Below the pieces are notes generated by a model. It worked only from the letters and a program-made list of their open reading frames with translations. It made no database searches and was not told where the DNA came from. Position numbers and translations under genes: made by a program. Shown here piece by piece: positions 27,044-38,851 of a stretch of 64,000 bases of DNA (positions within the stretch are counted from its first letter, which is position 1; every line of letters starts with the position of its first letter). The stretch is from JAWWPY01 sp963822825. GTDB taxonomy: Bacteria > Actinomycetota > Actinomycetes > Streptosporangiales > Streptosporangiaceae. The stretch spans positions 62,001-126,000 of the forward strand of contig CAWGIW010000025.1 in NCBI GenBank assembly GCA_963822825.1, given 5' to 3'.

Positions 27044-27523
27044 GCCGGAGCCGGTTCCGGTCCAGAGCCAGCCAGCCAGTTTCGGCAGCGCTTGCTCCCC
27101 CGGTCCCGCGCGGCCGACGTCCGTCTGGGCCTGCCGGTAGCCGGCTAATCCACGCTCTGTGACCAATCAGGCCGTTGTGCCCGATGACATCCGGCGCAGG
27201 TCAGGCTAGCGTCGTCTTATGGCACCCGCCCGGGTCCGTGGTTGCGTCAGGCCGGGTTCTCCGCTCATCGCGGAGCGCCCGCTCAGGCAAGCCGATGCCA
27301 GCCGCAGGCGAAACGGCCCACGTAAGGCGACTTCTCGTCGACTGATCACGGTGCGGCTTAGAGGTAAGTCCTGCCCCGCCGGGGGATCCGGCGTCCCTCG
27401 GGCCGGGAGAAGGGCAGTAGTGGCGACAGGCCGCGAACCCCTCAGCAGGCGGATGTGGGGACGAAGACCAGGTCGGCCGGGCGGGTGCCGCCCAGATGGA
27501 TCGCGCCGAAGGGGGTTTCCCTG
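27044..27523. other. Gap where comF is usually found; no gene called
   Basis: Actinomycetes commonly carry a ComF phosphoribosyltransferase gene between lpqB and the hibernation factor. I find no ComF motif on either strand in these 480 bp. An Arg-rich 101-codon ORF at 27219-27524 looks like chance coding. The hibernation factor promoter must lie here. Confidence 0.5.
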
Positions 27524-28393
27524 ATGGACATCATCTTTAAGAGTCGGCATACGGGTCTGCAGGACCGGTTCCGCAAGCACGCGAGAGCCAAGCTGGGCAA
27601 GATCGGAAAGCTTGATCACAAGGCGACCAGGATCGATGTGGAGGTGACACAGGAACGCAACCCGCGCCAGTCGGACCGGCGGGAGCGCGTCGAGCTGACC
27701 ATCAGATCGCGCGGACCGGTCATTCGCGCGGAAGCGGCCGCCGACGACCGCTTCGTAGCGCTGGACCGCGCCGTCGCCAAACTGGAGGCGCGGCTGAGGC
27801 GGGCGTGCGATCGGCGCAAGAACCGGCACGGCGGGCAGGCGGTGCCCGAGGTCAATCCCTACCCGGACCAGCTCGACGGGCAGTTCGCTGACGGCCCGGC
27901 CGCGCTCGCCACGGGCGATGCCCGAGCGGCTGATGGGGCACTTCTGGCTAACGGCGGGGCTGTGCTCGCCGGAGGAGTTCCGCTGGCCGGCGAGGCGTCA
28001 GACGGCGGGTCTTCGCCCGGCGGGAGGTCAGACGGCGAGGCTCCGCCGGACGGACAGCACGGTGACGGACATGGCCGCCAGCGTCGATCGGGTTCTTTCG
28101 TTCCCATCGCCATGGAAGGCGATGGGCCGCTGGTGGTCCGGGAGAAATTTCACGCCGCGGCACCGATGACCATCGACCAGGCCCTGCTGGAGATGGAACT
28201 CGTGGGACACGACTTCTTCCTCTTCAGTGACCGGGAGTGCGCTCTGCCGAGCGTGGTCTACCGTCGGCGTGGCTACGACTACGGCGTGCTCCGCTTGGTC
28301 GAGGAGCCCACCGGGGAAGCAGCGGACGCGGCTACCGGGGGAGCGCTCAGCCAGCAGGACGGGGAGGTGCGGCAGAATCAGGTTGCCGGGTAG
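27524..28393 (+). CDS. hpf: Long-form ribosome hibernation promoting factor
   Basis: The start at ATG 27524 (MDIIFKSRHTGLQDRFRKHA) is preceded by GAAGGGGG. The N-terminal S30AE domain spans about residues 1-105 and binds the 30S decoding region. The C-terminal dimerisation domain (REKFHAAAPMTIDQALLEM, GHDFFLFSDRE, VVYRRRGYDYGVLRL) mediates 100S formation. The protein has 289 residues, longer than the usual 200-230, because of an 80-residue Gly/Ala/Asp-rich linker (about 110-190) with short repeats. Its place between lpqB and the response regulator/secA is conserved. Confidence 0.92.
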   Translation: MDIIFKSRHTGLQDRFRKHARAKLGKIGKLDHKATRIDVEVTQERNPRQSDRRERVELTIRSRGPVIRAEAAADDRFVALDRAVAKLEARLRRACDRRKNRHGGQAVPEVNPYPDQLDGQFADGPAALATGDARAADGALLANGGAVLAGGVPLAGEASDGGSSPGGRSDGEAPPDGQHGDGHGRQRRSGSFVPIAMEGDGPLVVREKFHAAAPMTIDQALLEMELVGHDFFLFSDRECALPSVVYRRRGYDYGVLRLVEEPTGEAADAATGGALSQQDGEVRQNQVAG

Positions 28394-28705
28394 CACGTGC
28401 GGCCGGGGGGACCTGCGCAGCATCAGCCTCGGTACCGGCCCGGCTTGCGCAGGATCCCCCGGTCAGCCAGAGTTTGATCACGAGGTGTCACATCTGCCCC
28501 GCGCGGCCGGAGCGGGGCGGGGTGCCGGGCGATGCGGGCCGGCCGGCGCGGCGCGAGATACCGTCGCGAGACGCCGCGGCGGCACAATACAGCCGCGAGA
28601 TACTGGAGCGGAAGGCAGTCCACCGGGACGACAACAGGGCTGAGAGACAGCACAGCAGGGCCGTTGGACGCAGGGTCAAAGACGCAGGGTCAGAGAGGAG
28701 GTGCC
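28394..28705. other. Gap between hpf and the response regulator
   Basis: No gene is evident. CGCGAGATAC occurs twice (28553 and 28594 regions). The downstream end carries a near-consensus Shine-Dalgarno, GAGGAGGTG, at 28695-28703. Confidence 0.4.
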
Positions 28706-29425
28706 ATGGGCGGAGATCTCGCCATCGCTGAGGGTGCCATGGGCGCCCAGCGGGGTCCCGATCCGATCCGCGCCCTCATCGTCGATGATCACGCGTTGTT
28801 TCGGCGTGGCCTGGAAATGGTTCTCGCCGCAGAGGACGACATCGAGCTGGTTGGTGAGGCGAGTGATGGGGCGGAGGCGGTCGAGAAGGCCGCCGAGTCG
28901 CTGCCCGACATCGTTCTCATGGATATCCGGATGCCGAAGAGCAGCGGGATTGAGGCCTGCCGCGCGATGAAGGAGGCGGCCCCCAGCTCGAAGATCGTCA
29001 TGCTGACGATCAGCGACGAAGAGGAGGACCTGTTCGAGGCGATCAGGGCGGGTGCGAGCGGCTACCTGCTCAAGGACATCCCGCTGGACGAGGTCGCCGA
29101 GGTGGTCCGGGCGGTCTATGGCGGGCAGTCGCTCATCAACCCTTCCATGGCGGGCAAACTTCTCACCGAGTTCGCCACCCTCGCGAAACGCGATGACGAG
29201 GAGCGGGCCCAGCAAGTACCAGCGCCCAAGCTCACCGACCGCGAGATGCAGGTGCTCAAGCTGGTGGCCAGGGGCATGAACAACCGCGACATCGCCAAGG
29301 AACTGTTCATCTCCGAGAACACGGTCAAGAATCACGTGCGCAACATCCTTGAGAAGCTCCAGATCCACTCGCGGATGGAGGCCGTCATGATCGCGGTGCG
29401 TGAGAAGCTGATCGAATTCAGCTGA
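28706..29425 (+). CDS. NarL/FixJ family response regulator
   Basis: The ATG at 28706 has GAGGAGGTG 3-8 nt upstream. The 239-residue protein has a receiver domain with DD at 27-28, phospho-acceptor Asp73 (VLMDIRMP), Thr in VMLTISDEEED and Lys in YLLKDIPLDE. A LuxR-type HTH follows (LTDREMQVLKLVARGMNNRDIAKELFIS, ENTVKNHVRNIL). No histidine kinase lies beside it. The same orphan regulator sits between hpf and secA in Streptomyces and relatives. Target genes are unknown. Confidence 0.92.
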   Translation: MGGDLAIAEGAMGAQRGPDPIRALIVDDHALFRRGLEMVLAAEDDIELVGEASDGAEAVEKAAESLPDIVLMDIRMPKSSGIEACRAMKEAAPSSKIVMLTISDEEEDLFEAIRAGASGYLLKDIPLDEVAEVVRAVYGGQSLINPSMAGKLLTEFATLAKRDDEERAQQVPAPKLTDREMQVLKLVARGMNNRDIAKELFISENTVKNHVRNILEKLQIHSRMEAVMIAVREKLIEFS

Positions 29426-29480
29426 TCAGGTTGCGGGCCGCCCCGGCGGCGGGGGGTTCAGGATCGACCCGGCACCCGTC

Positions 29481-30701
29481 CTAGGTGAGGGCGGAGATCA
29501 ATCGTTGGGCTAGATGGGGTGGATTTACCTGTTCGACCGCCACCGCGGAGCAGCCGACCCATTCGGCGGCCTCGCGGAGAGCGCGGGCCATGGCCTCGGT
29601 CGCAGCGGGGGATTCCAGGGAAAGCTGGCGGGCGACGAGCGTCTGGCCACGGCGCACCGGATCGACGCGGCCGAGCAGGCGGCCTTTGGCGAGCAGCGGC
29701 ATCGCGAAGTACCCGTGCCGGCGTTTGGCCTTGGGCACGTAAGCCTCGAGGCTGTGCTCGAACCCGAACATCCGCCTGGTGCGTTTGCGGTCCCAGACGA
29801 GCGGGTCGAAGGGGGACAGCAGCGTGACGCGATGCCGCCCCAGCGGGGCCTGCGCCAGCGCGGCCGGGTCGGCCCAGCCGGGGATGAGCCTGGCCGCCGC
29901 CTCGATCTCGACTGGGATCAGCCCCGCCGCCATCGCGGCCTGGTCGACGTGGTCGGCGTGGTTGACCTTGCCGTCGGTCAGATCGCGAAGCCGGTGGTAA
30001 TCGATGAGGTCGGCGCGGGTCGCCGCGCCCAGCGCTCGGGCCGCCACCGCGGCCAGGTGGGCCAGGCACTCCTCGTCGGACAGGTCGGTATCCCGCAGTT
30101 CGCGGGGCAGGACGCGCTGCGGCAGGTCGTAGACCCTCCGCCAGCCGTCTCGCCGGACGCAGACGACCTCGCCCACGTCCAGCAGCCATTCGACGGCGAT
30201 CTTGGTTTCTGACCAGTCCCACCAGGGGCCGCCCGCCTTGGCCCCACCGAGCTGGGTGGCGTTGAGCGGCCCTTCCGCGCCGAGCCTGGCCAGGACCTCG
30301 GTGCAGACCCGGTCAATGCTCTGATGCCAGCGCCGGCCCCTGGCCCGCAAGGCCCGCCTTCTGAACGAGTAGTAGGGCCACTCCTCGATAGGCAGCACGC
30401 AGGCGGCGTGTGACCAGTACTCGAAGGCGGCCGGCTGGCGCGGATGCCAGTACGCACGCTCGATCCTGGTCCTGGGGATGGGGCCAAGGCGGGCGTAGGC
30501 CACGAGCTCGTGGGAGCGGGCCAGCACGCTGATCGTGTCGAGCTGAACGGCGCCCAGGCGGCGCAGCACGCCCGCCGGGCCGCCGCGCCGTCCCTCGATC
30601 CCGATGACCCCCTGCGCGCGCAGTGTGAGCAGCCGCGCGTCGTCCGCGGACAGCGTGAACTGAGCAGGCGGCAGGGTAGCCGACCGGGCCGGGGTCGCCA
30701 C
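29481..30701 (-). CDS. Winged-helix DNA-binding protein, AlkZ/YcaQ-like (crosslink repair glycosylase family)
   Basis: The 406-residue protein is of normal length for the HTH_42 family. QLDTISVLARSHELVAYARLG matches the catalytic QxD motif region of AlkZ-type glycosylases, which unhook interstrand crosslinks. Later blocks typical of the family are PIEEWPYYSFRRRALRARG, SPFDPLVWDRKRTRRMFGF and YVPKAKRRHGYFAMPLL. A DNA repair role is therefore likely but not proven; biosynthetic-cluster relatives confer self-resistance. It is convergent with the response regulator. Confidence 0.85.
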   Translation of the reverse strand: MATPARSATLPPAQFTLSADDARLLTLRAQGVIGIEGRRGGPAGVLRRLGAVQLDTISVLARSHELVAYARLGPIPRTRIERAYWHPRQPAAFEYWSHAACVLPIEEWPYYSFRRRALRARGRRWHQSIDRVCTEVLARLGAEGPLNATQLGGAKAGGPWWDWSETKIAVEWLLDVGEVVCVRRDGWRRVYDLPQRVLPRELRDTDLSDEECLAHLAAVAARALGAATRADLIDYHRLRDLTDGKVNHADHVDQAAMAAGLIPVEIEAAARLIPGWADPAALAQAPLGRHRVTLLSPFDPLVWDRKRTRRMFGFEHSLEAYVPKAKRRHGYFAMPLLAKGRLLGRVDPVRRGQTLVARQLSLESPAATEAMARALREAAEWVGCSAVAVEQVNPPHLAQRLISALT

Positions 30702-30773
30702 AAGATAGGAAGCGTAGCGGGAGGGTCTGACATTCCTGGCCTTCCGGCCACGGCGGCCGGCCGCGGATACGGC

Positions 30774-31049
30774 TTAGTACCAGTCTTCGAAGGTGTTGGT
30801 GGACAGCATCACCAGGAGGCCGATCACCGCGACGGCCATACCGCACCAGAAAAGCCACCAGGTCGGCCCGAAGACGAGGGCCAGGCCGCCCACCAGGAAT
30901 CCGACCATAATCGTGCCCACTGCCACCCAGGAGACAGGCCGGCCGTGATACGGCTCGTAGTTGCCGGGTGTTCCCGGCGCATCCGGGCTGAGCTCAGCGT
31001 TGTCCTGCCGGGCACTGGAGACTGTGCCCGTCCCTCCCTGGTCCGCCAT
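30774..31049 (-). CDS. Small two-helix membrane protein (HGxxPAAW-like)
   Basis: The 91-residue protein starts at ATG 31049 with AGAGGAG upstream. After a hydrophilic start comes YHGRPVSWVAVGTIMVGFLV and a second helix, TWWLFWCGMAVAVIGLLVML, ending FEDWY. The HG-x-P-x-x-W start of the first helix recalls the HGxxPAAW family of small actinobacterial membrane proteins, although it has one residue fewer. Function is unknown. Confidence 0.7.
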   Translation of the reverse strand: MADQGGTGTVSSARQDNAELSPDAPGTPGNYEPYHGRPVSWVAVGTIMVGFLVGGLALVFGPTWWLFWCGMAVAVIGLLVMLSTNTFEDWY

Positions 31050-31561
31050 GCGCGCTGCTCCTCTCATCGCTGCACGGGCCTGCCACACCGGGCCTGCCGC
31101 ACGGGGCCTGCCGCACGGGCCGGCCACACCGGGCCTGCCACATGGGCCCGGCTCGGGGCTTGCCGCACGGGCTTGCTGTAGGGGCGCGCTGCCGGTTGCC
31201 CTTGCTTGCTTATTGTGGCGGGAAGCCTCGCGCGGCGCGCGCCGACCCCCCTGGAAGCGCATGCGAACGCACCGCTGGCCTCTTCTGGCTCAGCCGCGTG
31301 CCCTCTCTGGCTCACCCCCGGCCCCCTCTGTCGCGCACCTTGACCCACGTCAGGCACTCCGCTGCGCGTTATTCCCGCGTCAGTGCGCCTTGGCGGCTCG
31401 GTTTCGCCCTCTGTCTCGCCTACCATGACAGTGACGACGGTGGCATCAGTGCGCCACTGGCTGTCGCCTATCCCGTGAGCAGGCGGACGCGGCGCGCGGG
31501 CGGCGAAACTCCGGCTAGATTCCGGCATGAGGCAAACGATCCGCAAGGAGCGCGACGAGAA
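31050..31561. other. Upstream region of secA with degenerate repeats
   Basis: About 510 bp without a convincing gene. From 31075 to 31175 there are repeated variants of GGGCCTGCC-RCAC-GGG at roughly 15-bp spacing. Nearer secA, AAGGAG at 31544-31549 lies 12 nt before the GTG. This stretch must contain the secA promoter. Confidence 0.5.
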
Positions 31562-34512
<2,951 letters not shown>

Positions 34513-34526
34513 GCTGTTGTAGGCGG

Positions 34527-34604
34527 GCGCGGAGCGGCGGCGGGGCGTCCTGCGCTGCGCCTTCGGCGCTTTTACGCGCCGGACGCCCCGCCGCCGCTCC
34601 GCGC
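34527..34604 (+). terminator. secA terminator: perfect 24-bp inverted repeat
   Basis: 34527-34550 and 34581-34604 are exact reverse complements (24 bp). The 30-nt loop itself contains GCGCC-TTC-GGCGC, which can fold with an ultrastable UUCG tetraloop. It begins 14 nt after the secA stop. There is no U-tract, as is common in high-GC actinomycetes. Confidence 0.85.
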
Positions 34605-34653
34605 TGGCTCGGGGCCGGCTGGGGGCGGTTGGCGGTGGCCGCCTCCGTGGGCT

Positions 34654-34730
34654 GCGCGGGCACGGACGGCCGCGCGGGCACTGAGGGCCGCGCGGGCAAT
34701 GGGGTCAGGCGGGCAATGGGGTCAGGCGGC
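34654..34730. repeat. Short tandem repeats (about 17-18 bp) after secA
   Basis: GCGCGGGCA-type units repeat four times, ending in two copies of CGGGCAATGGGGTCAGG. They lie between the secA terminator and the end of the Rv3235-family gene. Confidence 0.7.
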
Positions 34731-35528
34731 CTCTACGGCGGTGCAGAGCCATCGGGGCGCCCGCGCTGCGTGGCCGGGGGCGGTGTCACGCGGTGGGCAG
34801 CGCTCCAGCCGGACGGCCAGCGCCCGGACACGCGGGCCGAATCCAACGATCACCGTCATCTCCAGCACGTCGCGGCTGGGCCGGGAGGTGACGACGCGGC
34901 GCACCAGCGGCCGTTGCCTGACGGCTGGCGGTCCAGCGGTCAGCGTGGGCCCGAGGCGCTGGATGCTGGACCGGGCGCGCTCGGTGGTCCAGGGCACGAT
35001 CTGCCGCGGAGGGCGGGACCCGGCCAGTGTCTCTGCGAGCACCTGGGCGAATTGGCTGGGCCAAGGCGGGGTGGTGCCCTGGCTCAGGGCGTCCCCGCCG
35101 GTTACGGCCGGGACGGGCGGAGGTTCCCGGCGCTCTCCGGCGTCGCCGGTCCCCGGGCGGCCGGCGTCGGAACGGCCGGCGTCGGGACGGTCGGCGTCGG
35201 AACGGCCGGCGTCCCCGGGACTGGTGATGGGCGCTCTGTCCGTGGCTAACGTCTCACCGTCGTAGGGCGGCGCCGAATCAGGCACGGCACACAAGCGCAC
35301 CGCTGCGGGATCGGGGAGGGGCCGTCCGGTCTCGCGCGGGCACGTTTCCCGCGCGGTTCTCGCTGTCCGGGGCCTTGGCGGTGCCCCAGGCGGCCGGATA
35401 TCAGGCCCCGCGGCCGGCCCGGGCTGGTCGGCCCCGGGCTCTGGCGCAGGCCTGGGCGGTCGCGAACCAGGCATTGGCGCCGGCCCGCCGCGTTCCGCCC
35501 CGGGTGGCTTCGAAGGCAGTGTGGGCAT
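34722..35528 (-). CDS. Rv3235 family protein (DUF6459)
   Basis: The 268-residue protein has a C-terminal domain of about 100 residues (FAQVLAETLAGSRPPRQIV, RVVTSRPSRDVLEMTVIVGF, ending APRWLCTAVEAA) that is characteristic of the family encoded beside secA in actinobacteria. The N-terminal 150 residues are Pro/Arg/Asp-rich and disordered, including a 15-bp DNA repeat (35161-35205) encoding DAGRS-type units. Function is unknown. It is convergent with secA. Confidence 0.8.
   Translation of the reverse strand: MPTLPSKPPGAERGGPAPMPGSRPPRPAPEPGADQPGPAAGPDIRPPGAPPRPRTARTARETCPRETGRPLPDPAAVRLCAVPDSAPPYDGETLATDRAPITSPGDAGRSDADRPDAGRSDAGRPGTGDAGERREPPPVPAVTGGDALSQGTTPPWPSQFAQVLAETLAGSRPPRQIVPWTTERARSSIQRLGPTLTAGPPAVRQRPLVRRVVTSRPSRDVLEMTVIVGFGPRVRALAVRLERCPPRDTAPGHAARAPRWLCTAVEAA
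35161..35220 (-). repeat. 15-bp tandem repeat in the Rv3235-family gene
   Basis: Three near-identical units (35161-35175, 35176-35190, 35191-35205) and a partial fourth, in frame, encode DAGRS/DADRP pentapeptides. Confidence 0.85.
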
Positions 35529-35780
35529 GGGACCTCCCGGGGATCACGACGTGTCGCGGGTCTCGCGGCGGGTACGTCGCCTGGGAGTCAGGCTCCGGGC
35601 CGCCGCTCGATTGTGTTGTACCGCCTGCCGGTGACAATTCCGGCCAGACCCATCAACGACCAGCCCGGGCGCGCAGTGACAGGTGCGCGGGTTCCGGCGG
35701 ATGTCGAGAATCCGATCGCGGCGTCGACATCTGGTTGAGCGGCGCTACCGTGGCTGCGCGTGACCAGGAAGGATAGAGCG

Positions 35781-36200
35781 ATGCGATTCATGCTGCTGCA
35801 GAACTACGGAGAGGTCGAGTCGGACTGCCTGCCCATGGCGGAGTGGACCCCCGAGGACATCAAGGCCCACATCGGGTTCCAGCAGGCGCTGAACCAGGAG
35901 CTCACCGAGCGTGGTGAGCTGGTGGACGCCCAGGGGCTGGCCGGGCCAGAGCTGGCCAAATTCGTGGTGTCGGACGGGGCCAGCGCCCCAGTGATCACCG
36001 ACGGCCCGTATCCCGAGTCCAAGGAGCTGCTGGCCGGCTACCGGCTCGTGGACGTCGAGACGGCCGGGCGGGCCATCGAGATCGCCGCCCAGGCGTCGGC
36101 GGCGCCCGGGCCGCGCGGGGTACCGATCCGTCAGCCCATCGAGGTGCGCGAGGTGATGGGCGCCCCGGTGCTCACGGATGGACCGTTCCCCGGGGTGTGA
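35781..36200 (+). CDS. YciI-like (DGPF domain) protein
   Basis: I start it at ATG 35781 (MRFMLLQNYGEVES), preceded by GGAAGGA at 35767-35773; an in-frame GTG at 35760 precedes it. The 139-residue ferredoxin-like protein has the expected ITDGPYPESKELLAGYRLVD and ends in LTDGPFPGV, the DGPF motif that names this subgroup. Its stop overlaps the sigma factor start (GTGA). DGPF proteins are the regular genomic partners of ECF42 sigma factors. Biochemical role is not established. Confidence 0.9.
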   Translation: MRFMLLQNYGEVESDCLPMAEWTPEDIKAHIGFQQALNQELTERGELVDAQGLAGPELAKFVVSDGASAPVITDGPYPESKELLAGYRLVDVETAGRAIEIAAQASAAPGPRGVPIRQPIEVREVMGAPVLTDGPFPGV

Positions 36201-37426
36201 ACACCTCCGCGAGCACCGAGGGCCTGCTGCGCGAACTGGCGCCGTGGGTCCTCGGCGCGGTCGTCCGCCGCTACGGCGACTTCGCCGATGCGGAGGACGC
36301 CGTGCAGGAGGCTCTGATCGCCGCCACCACGACATGGCCTGCCGGCGGTCAGCCTGACAACCCGCTCGGGTGGCTCATCCGGGTGGCCTCCCGCCGCCTG
36401 GCCGACCAGTATCGCCGCGACGACGCCCGCCGTCGCCGGGAGGAACTGGCTGCCTCGTGGTCGCTCGCCCGCCCCGACCCGGCCCCGGGGCGCGACGACA
36501 CGCTGATCCTCATGTTCATGTGCTGTCACCCCTCTCTCACACCGGCGTCGGCCATCCCGCTCACGCTGCGCGCGGTCGGTGGTCTGACCACCCGCGAGAT
36601 CGCCGCCGCGTTCCTCGTCCCGGAGGCCACCATGGCTCAGCGGATCAGCCGGGCCAAGGCGAAGGTCAAAGCGTCAGGCGAGCCATTCGCGCTCCCGCCG
36701 CCCAGCGAGCGCGCCGAGCGCCTGCGTTCCGTGCTCCACGTCCTCTACCTCCTCTTCAACGAGGGCTACGCCAGCAGCGGCGGCCCGGAACTGACCCGCA
36801 GCGACCTCTCCAGCGAGGCCATCCGGCTGGCCAGAGGGGTGCATGCCGACCTGCCCGAAGACCCCGAGGTCGCCGGCCTGCTCGCGCTCATGCTGCTCAC
36901 CGACGCCCGGCGCCCCGCCCGCACTGACGCCAGCGGCGAACTGATCCCGCTCGCCGAGCAGGACCGCACGCTCTGGGGCCGGAGTCTTATCGCCGAGGGG
37001 GTAGCCCTCATCACCGAGGCCCTGCGCCGCGGTCAGGTCGGCGAATATCAGATACAGGCCGCCATCGCGGCGGTCCACGACCAGGCGGCCCGCGATGCCG
37101 ACACGAACTGGTCTGAGATCCTGCCCCTTTACAGTCTGCTGGAACGGATGACGGGCAATCCGATGGTGACCCTCAACCGGGCCGTCGCCGCCGCCATGGT
37201 GCACGGGCCCGAGGCCGGCCTGGCGCTGCTCGACGGCCTTGACGAGCGGCTCGGCGATCATCATCGCCTCCACTCGGTGCGCGCCCACCTCTTCGACCTG
37301 GCCGGCGACACCAAGACCGCGGTCGTCGAGTTCCGGGCCGCGGCCGCGCGTACCACGAACCTCCGCGAGCAGCACTACCTCACGACCAAGGCCGCCAGCT
37401 TGGCGGCCGAACTGGCCGACGACTGA
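36197..37426 (+). CDS. ECF42-like RNA polymerase sigma factor with C-terminal TPR-type extension
   Basis: The 409-residue protein has sigma region 2 at about residues 15-80 (DFADAEDAVQEALIAATTTWP, NPLGWLIRVASRRLADQYRRD) and region 4 at about 115-160 (LTTREIAAAFLVPEATMAQRISRAK). A long C-terminal extension follows, with VLYLLFNEGYASSGG and NRAVAAAMVHGPEAGLALLD. No anti-sigma gene is adjacent. In this group the extension, rather than an anti-sigma factor, is thought to control activity. Overlapped with the YciI gene, so coupled. Confidence 0.92.
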   Translation: MNTSASTEGLLRELAPWVLGAVVRRYGDFADAEDAVQEALIAATTTWPAGGQPDNPLGWLIRVASRRLADQYRRDDARRRREELAASWSLARPDPAPGRDDTLILMFMCCHPSLTPASAIPLTLRAVGGLTTREIAAAFLVPEATMAQRISRAKAKVKASGEPFALPPPSERAERLRSVLHVLYLLFNEGYASSGGPELTRSDLSSEAIRLARGVHADLPEDPEVAGLLALMLLTDARRPARTDASGELIPLAEQDRTLWGRSLIAEGVALITEALRRGQVGEYQIQAAIAAVHDQAARDADTNWSEILPLYSLLERMTGNPMVTLNRAVAAAMVHGPEAGLALLDGLDERLGDHHRLHSVRAHLFDLAGDTKTAVVEFRAAAARTTNLREQHYLTTKAASLAAELADD

Positions 37427-37573
37427 CCTGGTGTCGCCGTCCGGCGGCCGTGGCTGTCTCCCACCAGAACATCCGTGGGCCGGGCGGCTGGGAATGCGCC
37501 GGCCGGGCTATGGGTTGAGCGAAGAGCTAGGCCGGGACGTCGGCCTGGGACGTTCTGTCTTTGGAGAGTTGCC

Positions 37574-38752
37574 TTGTCGCTGCCCCCGCTGGTCGAACCG
37601 GCCGCCGAACTGAGCGTGGACGAAGTACGCCGGTACTCGCGTCACCTGATCATCCCCGACGTCGGCATGACCGGGCAGAAGCGCCTGAAGAACGCCAAGG
37701 TGTTGTGCGTGGGAGCGGGCGGCCTGGGCTCGCCTGCGCTGCTGTACCTGGCCGCGGCCGGGGTGGGCACGCTCGGAGTCATCGACTTCGACGTCGTGGA
37801 TGAGTCCAACCTGCAACGGCAGATCATCCACGGGCAGTCCGATGTGGGGCGCTCCAAGGCTGAATCGGCCCGGGACAGCATCAAGGAGCTCAACCCGCTG
37901 GTGAACGTCATCGTGCACCAAGAGCGGCTCGATTCCGACAATGCGATGCAGATCTTCGAGCCATACGACCTCATCGTGGACGGCACCGACAACTTCGCCA
38001 CCCGTTACCTGGTCAACGACGCTTGTGTGCTGCTCGGCAAGCCCTACGTGTGGGGGTCGATCTACCGGTTCGACGGCCAGGCCAGTGTGTTCTGGGCGGA
38101 GTACGGCCCGTGCTACCGCTGCCTGTACCCGGAGCCGCCGCCACCGGGCATGGTGCCGTCCTGCGCCGAGGGCGGGGTGCTCGGCGTGCTGTGCGCCTCC
38201 ATCGGGTCCATCCAGGTCACCGAAGCCATCAAGGTCATCACCGGGATCGGTGACCCGCTGGTCGGACGGCTGATGATCTACGACGCCCTGGATATGACGT
38301 ACCGGTCGGTCAAGGTCAGGAAAGACCCGGAATGCCCGGTCTGTGGCAAGAACCCGACGGTCACCGGGCTGATCGACTACGAGGAGTTCTGCGGCGCCGT
38401 GTCGGAGGAAGCTCAGGAAGCGGCGGCCGGCTCGACGATCACCGCCCGCCAGCTCAAGGAGATGCTGGACGGTGATGACAACGTCTTCCTGGTCGATGTG
38501 CGCGAGCCGAACGAGTACGAGATCGTGTCCATCCCCGGCTCGGTGCTTATCCCCAAGGGCGAGTTTCTGTCCGGGGCCGCCCTCGAACGGCTGCCTCAGG
38601 ACCGCCGGATCGTGCTGCACTGCAAGAGCGGAGCCCGCAGCGCTGAATGCCTCGCGGTGGTCAAGGACGCGGGCTTCTCGGACGCGGTGCACGTGGGCGG
38701 GGGCGTGCTGGCCTGGGTCAACCAGGTTGACCCAGCACTGCCCTCGTACTGA
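37574..38752 (+). CDS. moeZ: Adenylyltransferase/sulfurtransferase MoeZ
   Basis: I chose TTG 37574 (LSLPPLVEPAAEL) because GGAGAG precedes it and it gives 392 residues, the length of mycobacterial MoeZ. The ThiF/MoeB domain has GAGGLGSPALLYLAAAGVG for ATP and DFDVVDESNLQRQIIHG, and zinc Cys pairs (CYRC and CPVC). The C-terminal rhodanese domain has the active-site loop LHCKSGARS. It adenylates and thiolates sulfur-carrier proteins (MoaD/CysO type) for molybdopterin or cysteine synthesis. Confidence 0.94.
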   Translation: MSLPPLVEPAAELSVDEVRRYSRHLIIPDVGMTGQKRLKNAKVLCVGAGGLGSPALLYLAAAGVGTLGVIDFDVVDESNLQRQIIHGQSDVGRSKAESARDSIKELNPLVNVIVHQERLDSDNAMQIFEPYDLIVDGTDNFATRYLVNDACVLLGKPYVWGSIYRFDGQASVFWAEYGPCYRCLYPEPPPPGMVPSCAEGGVLGVLCASIGSIQVTEAIKVITGIGDPLVGRLMIYDALDMTYRSVKVRKDPECPVCGKNPTVTGLIDYEEFCGAVSEEAQEAAAGSTITARQLKEMLDGDDNVFLVDVREPNEYEIVSIPGSVLIPKGEFLSGAALERLPQDRRIVLHCKSGARSAECLAVVKDAGFSDAVHVGGGVLAWVNQVDPALPSY

Positions 38753-38851
38753 CCCACCGGCCGGTGGGCCCGGCCTGTACCAGTATGGGTATATGGGGCA
38801 ACCTGGCGGTGAGCACGGCGTACCAGGACTGGCAGGCCGTAGCATGCCGGT

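Noticed and set aside
27219..27524. 101-codon Arg-rich ORF as a gene
   Set aside because: No family similarity, and composition is typical of chance ORFs in GC-rich DNA.
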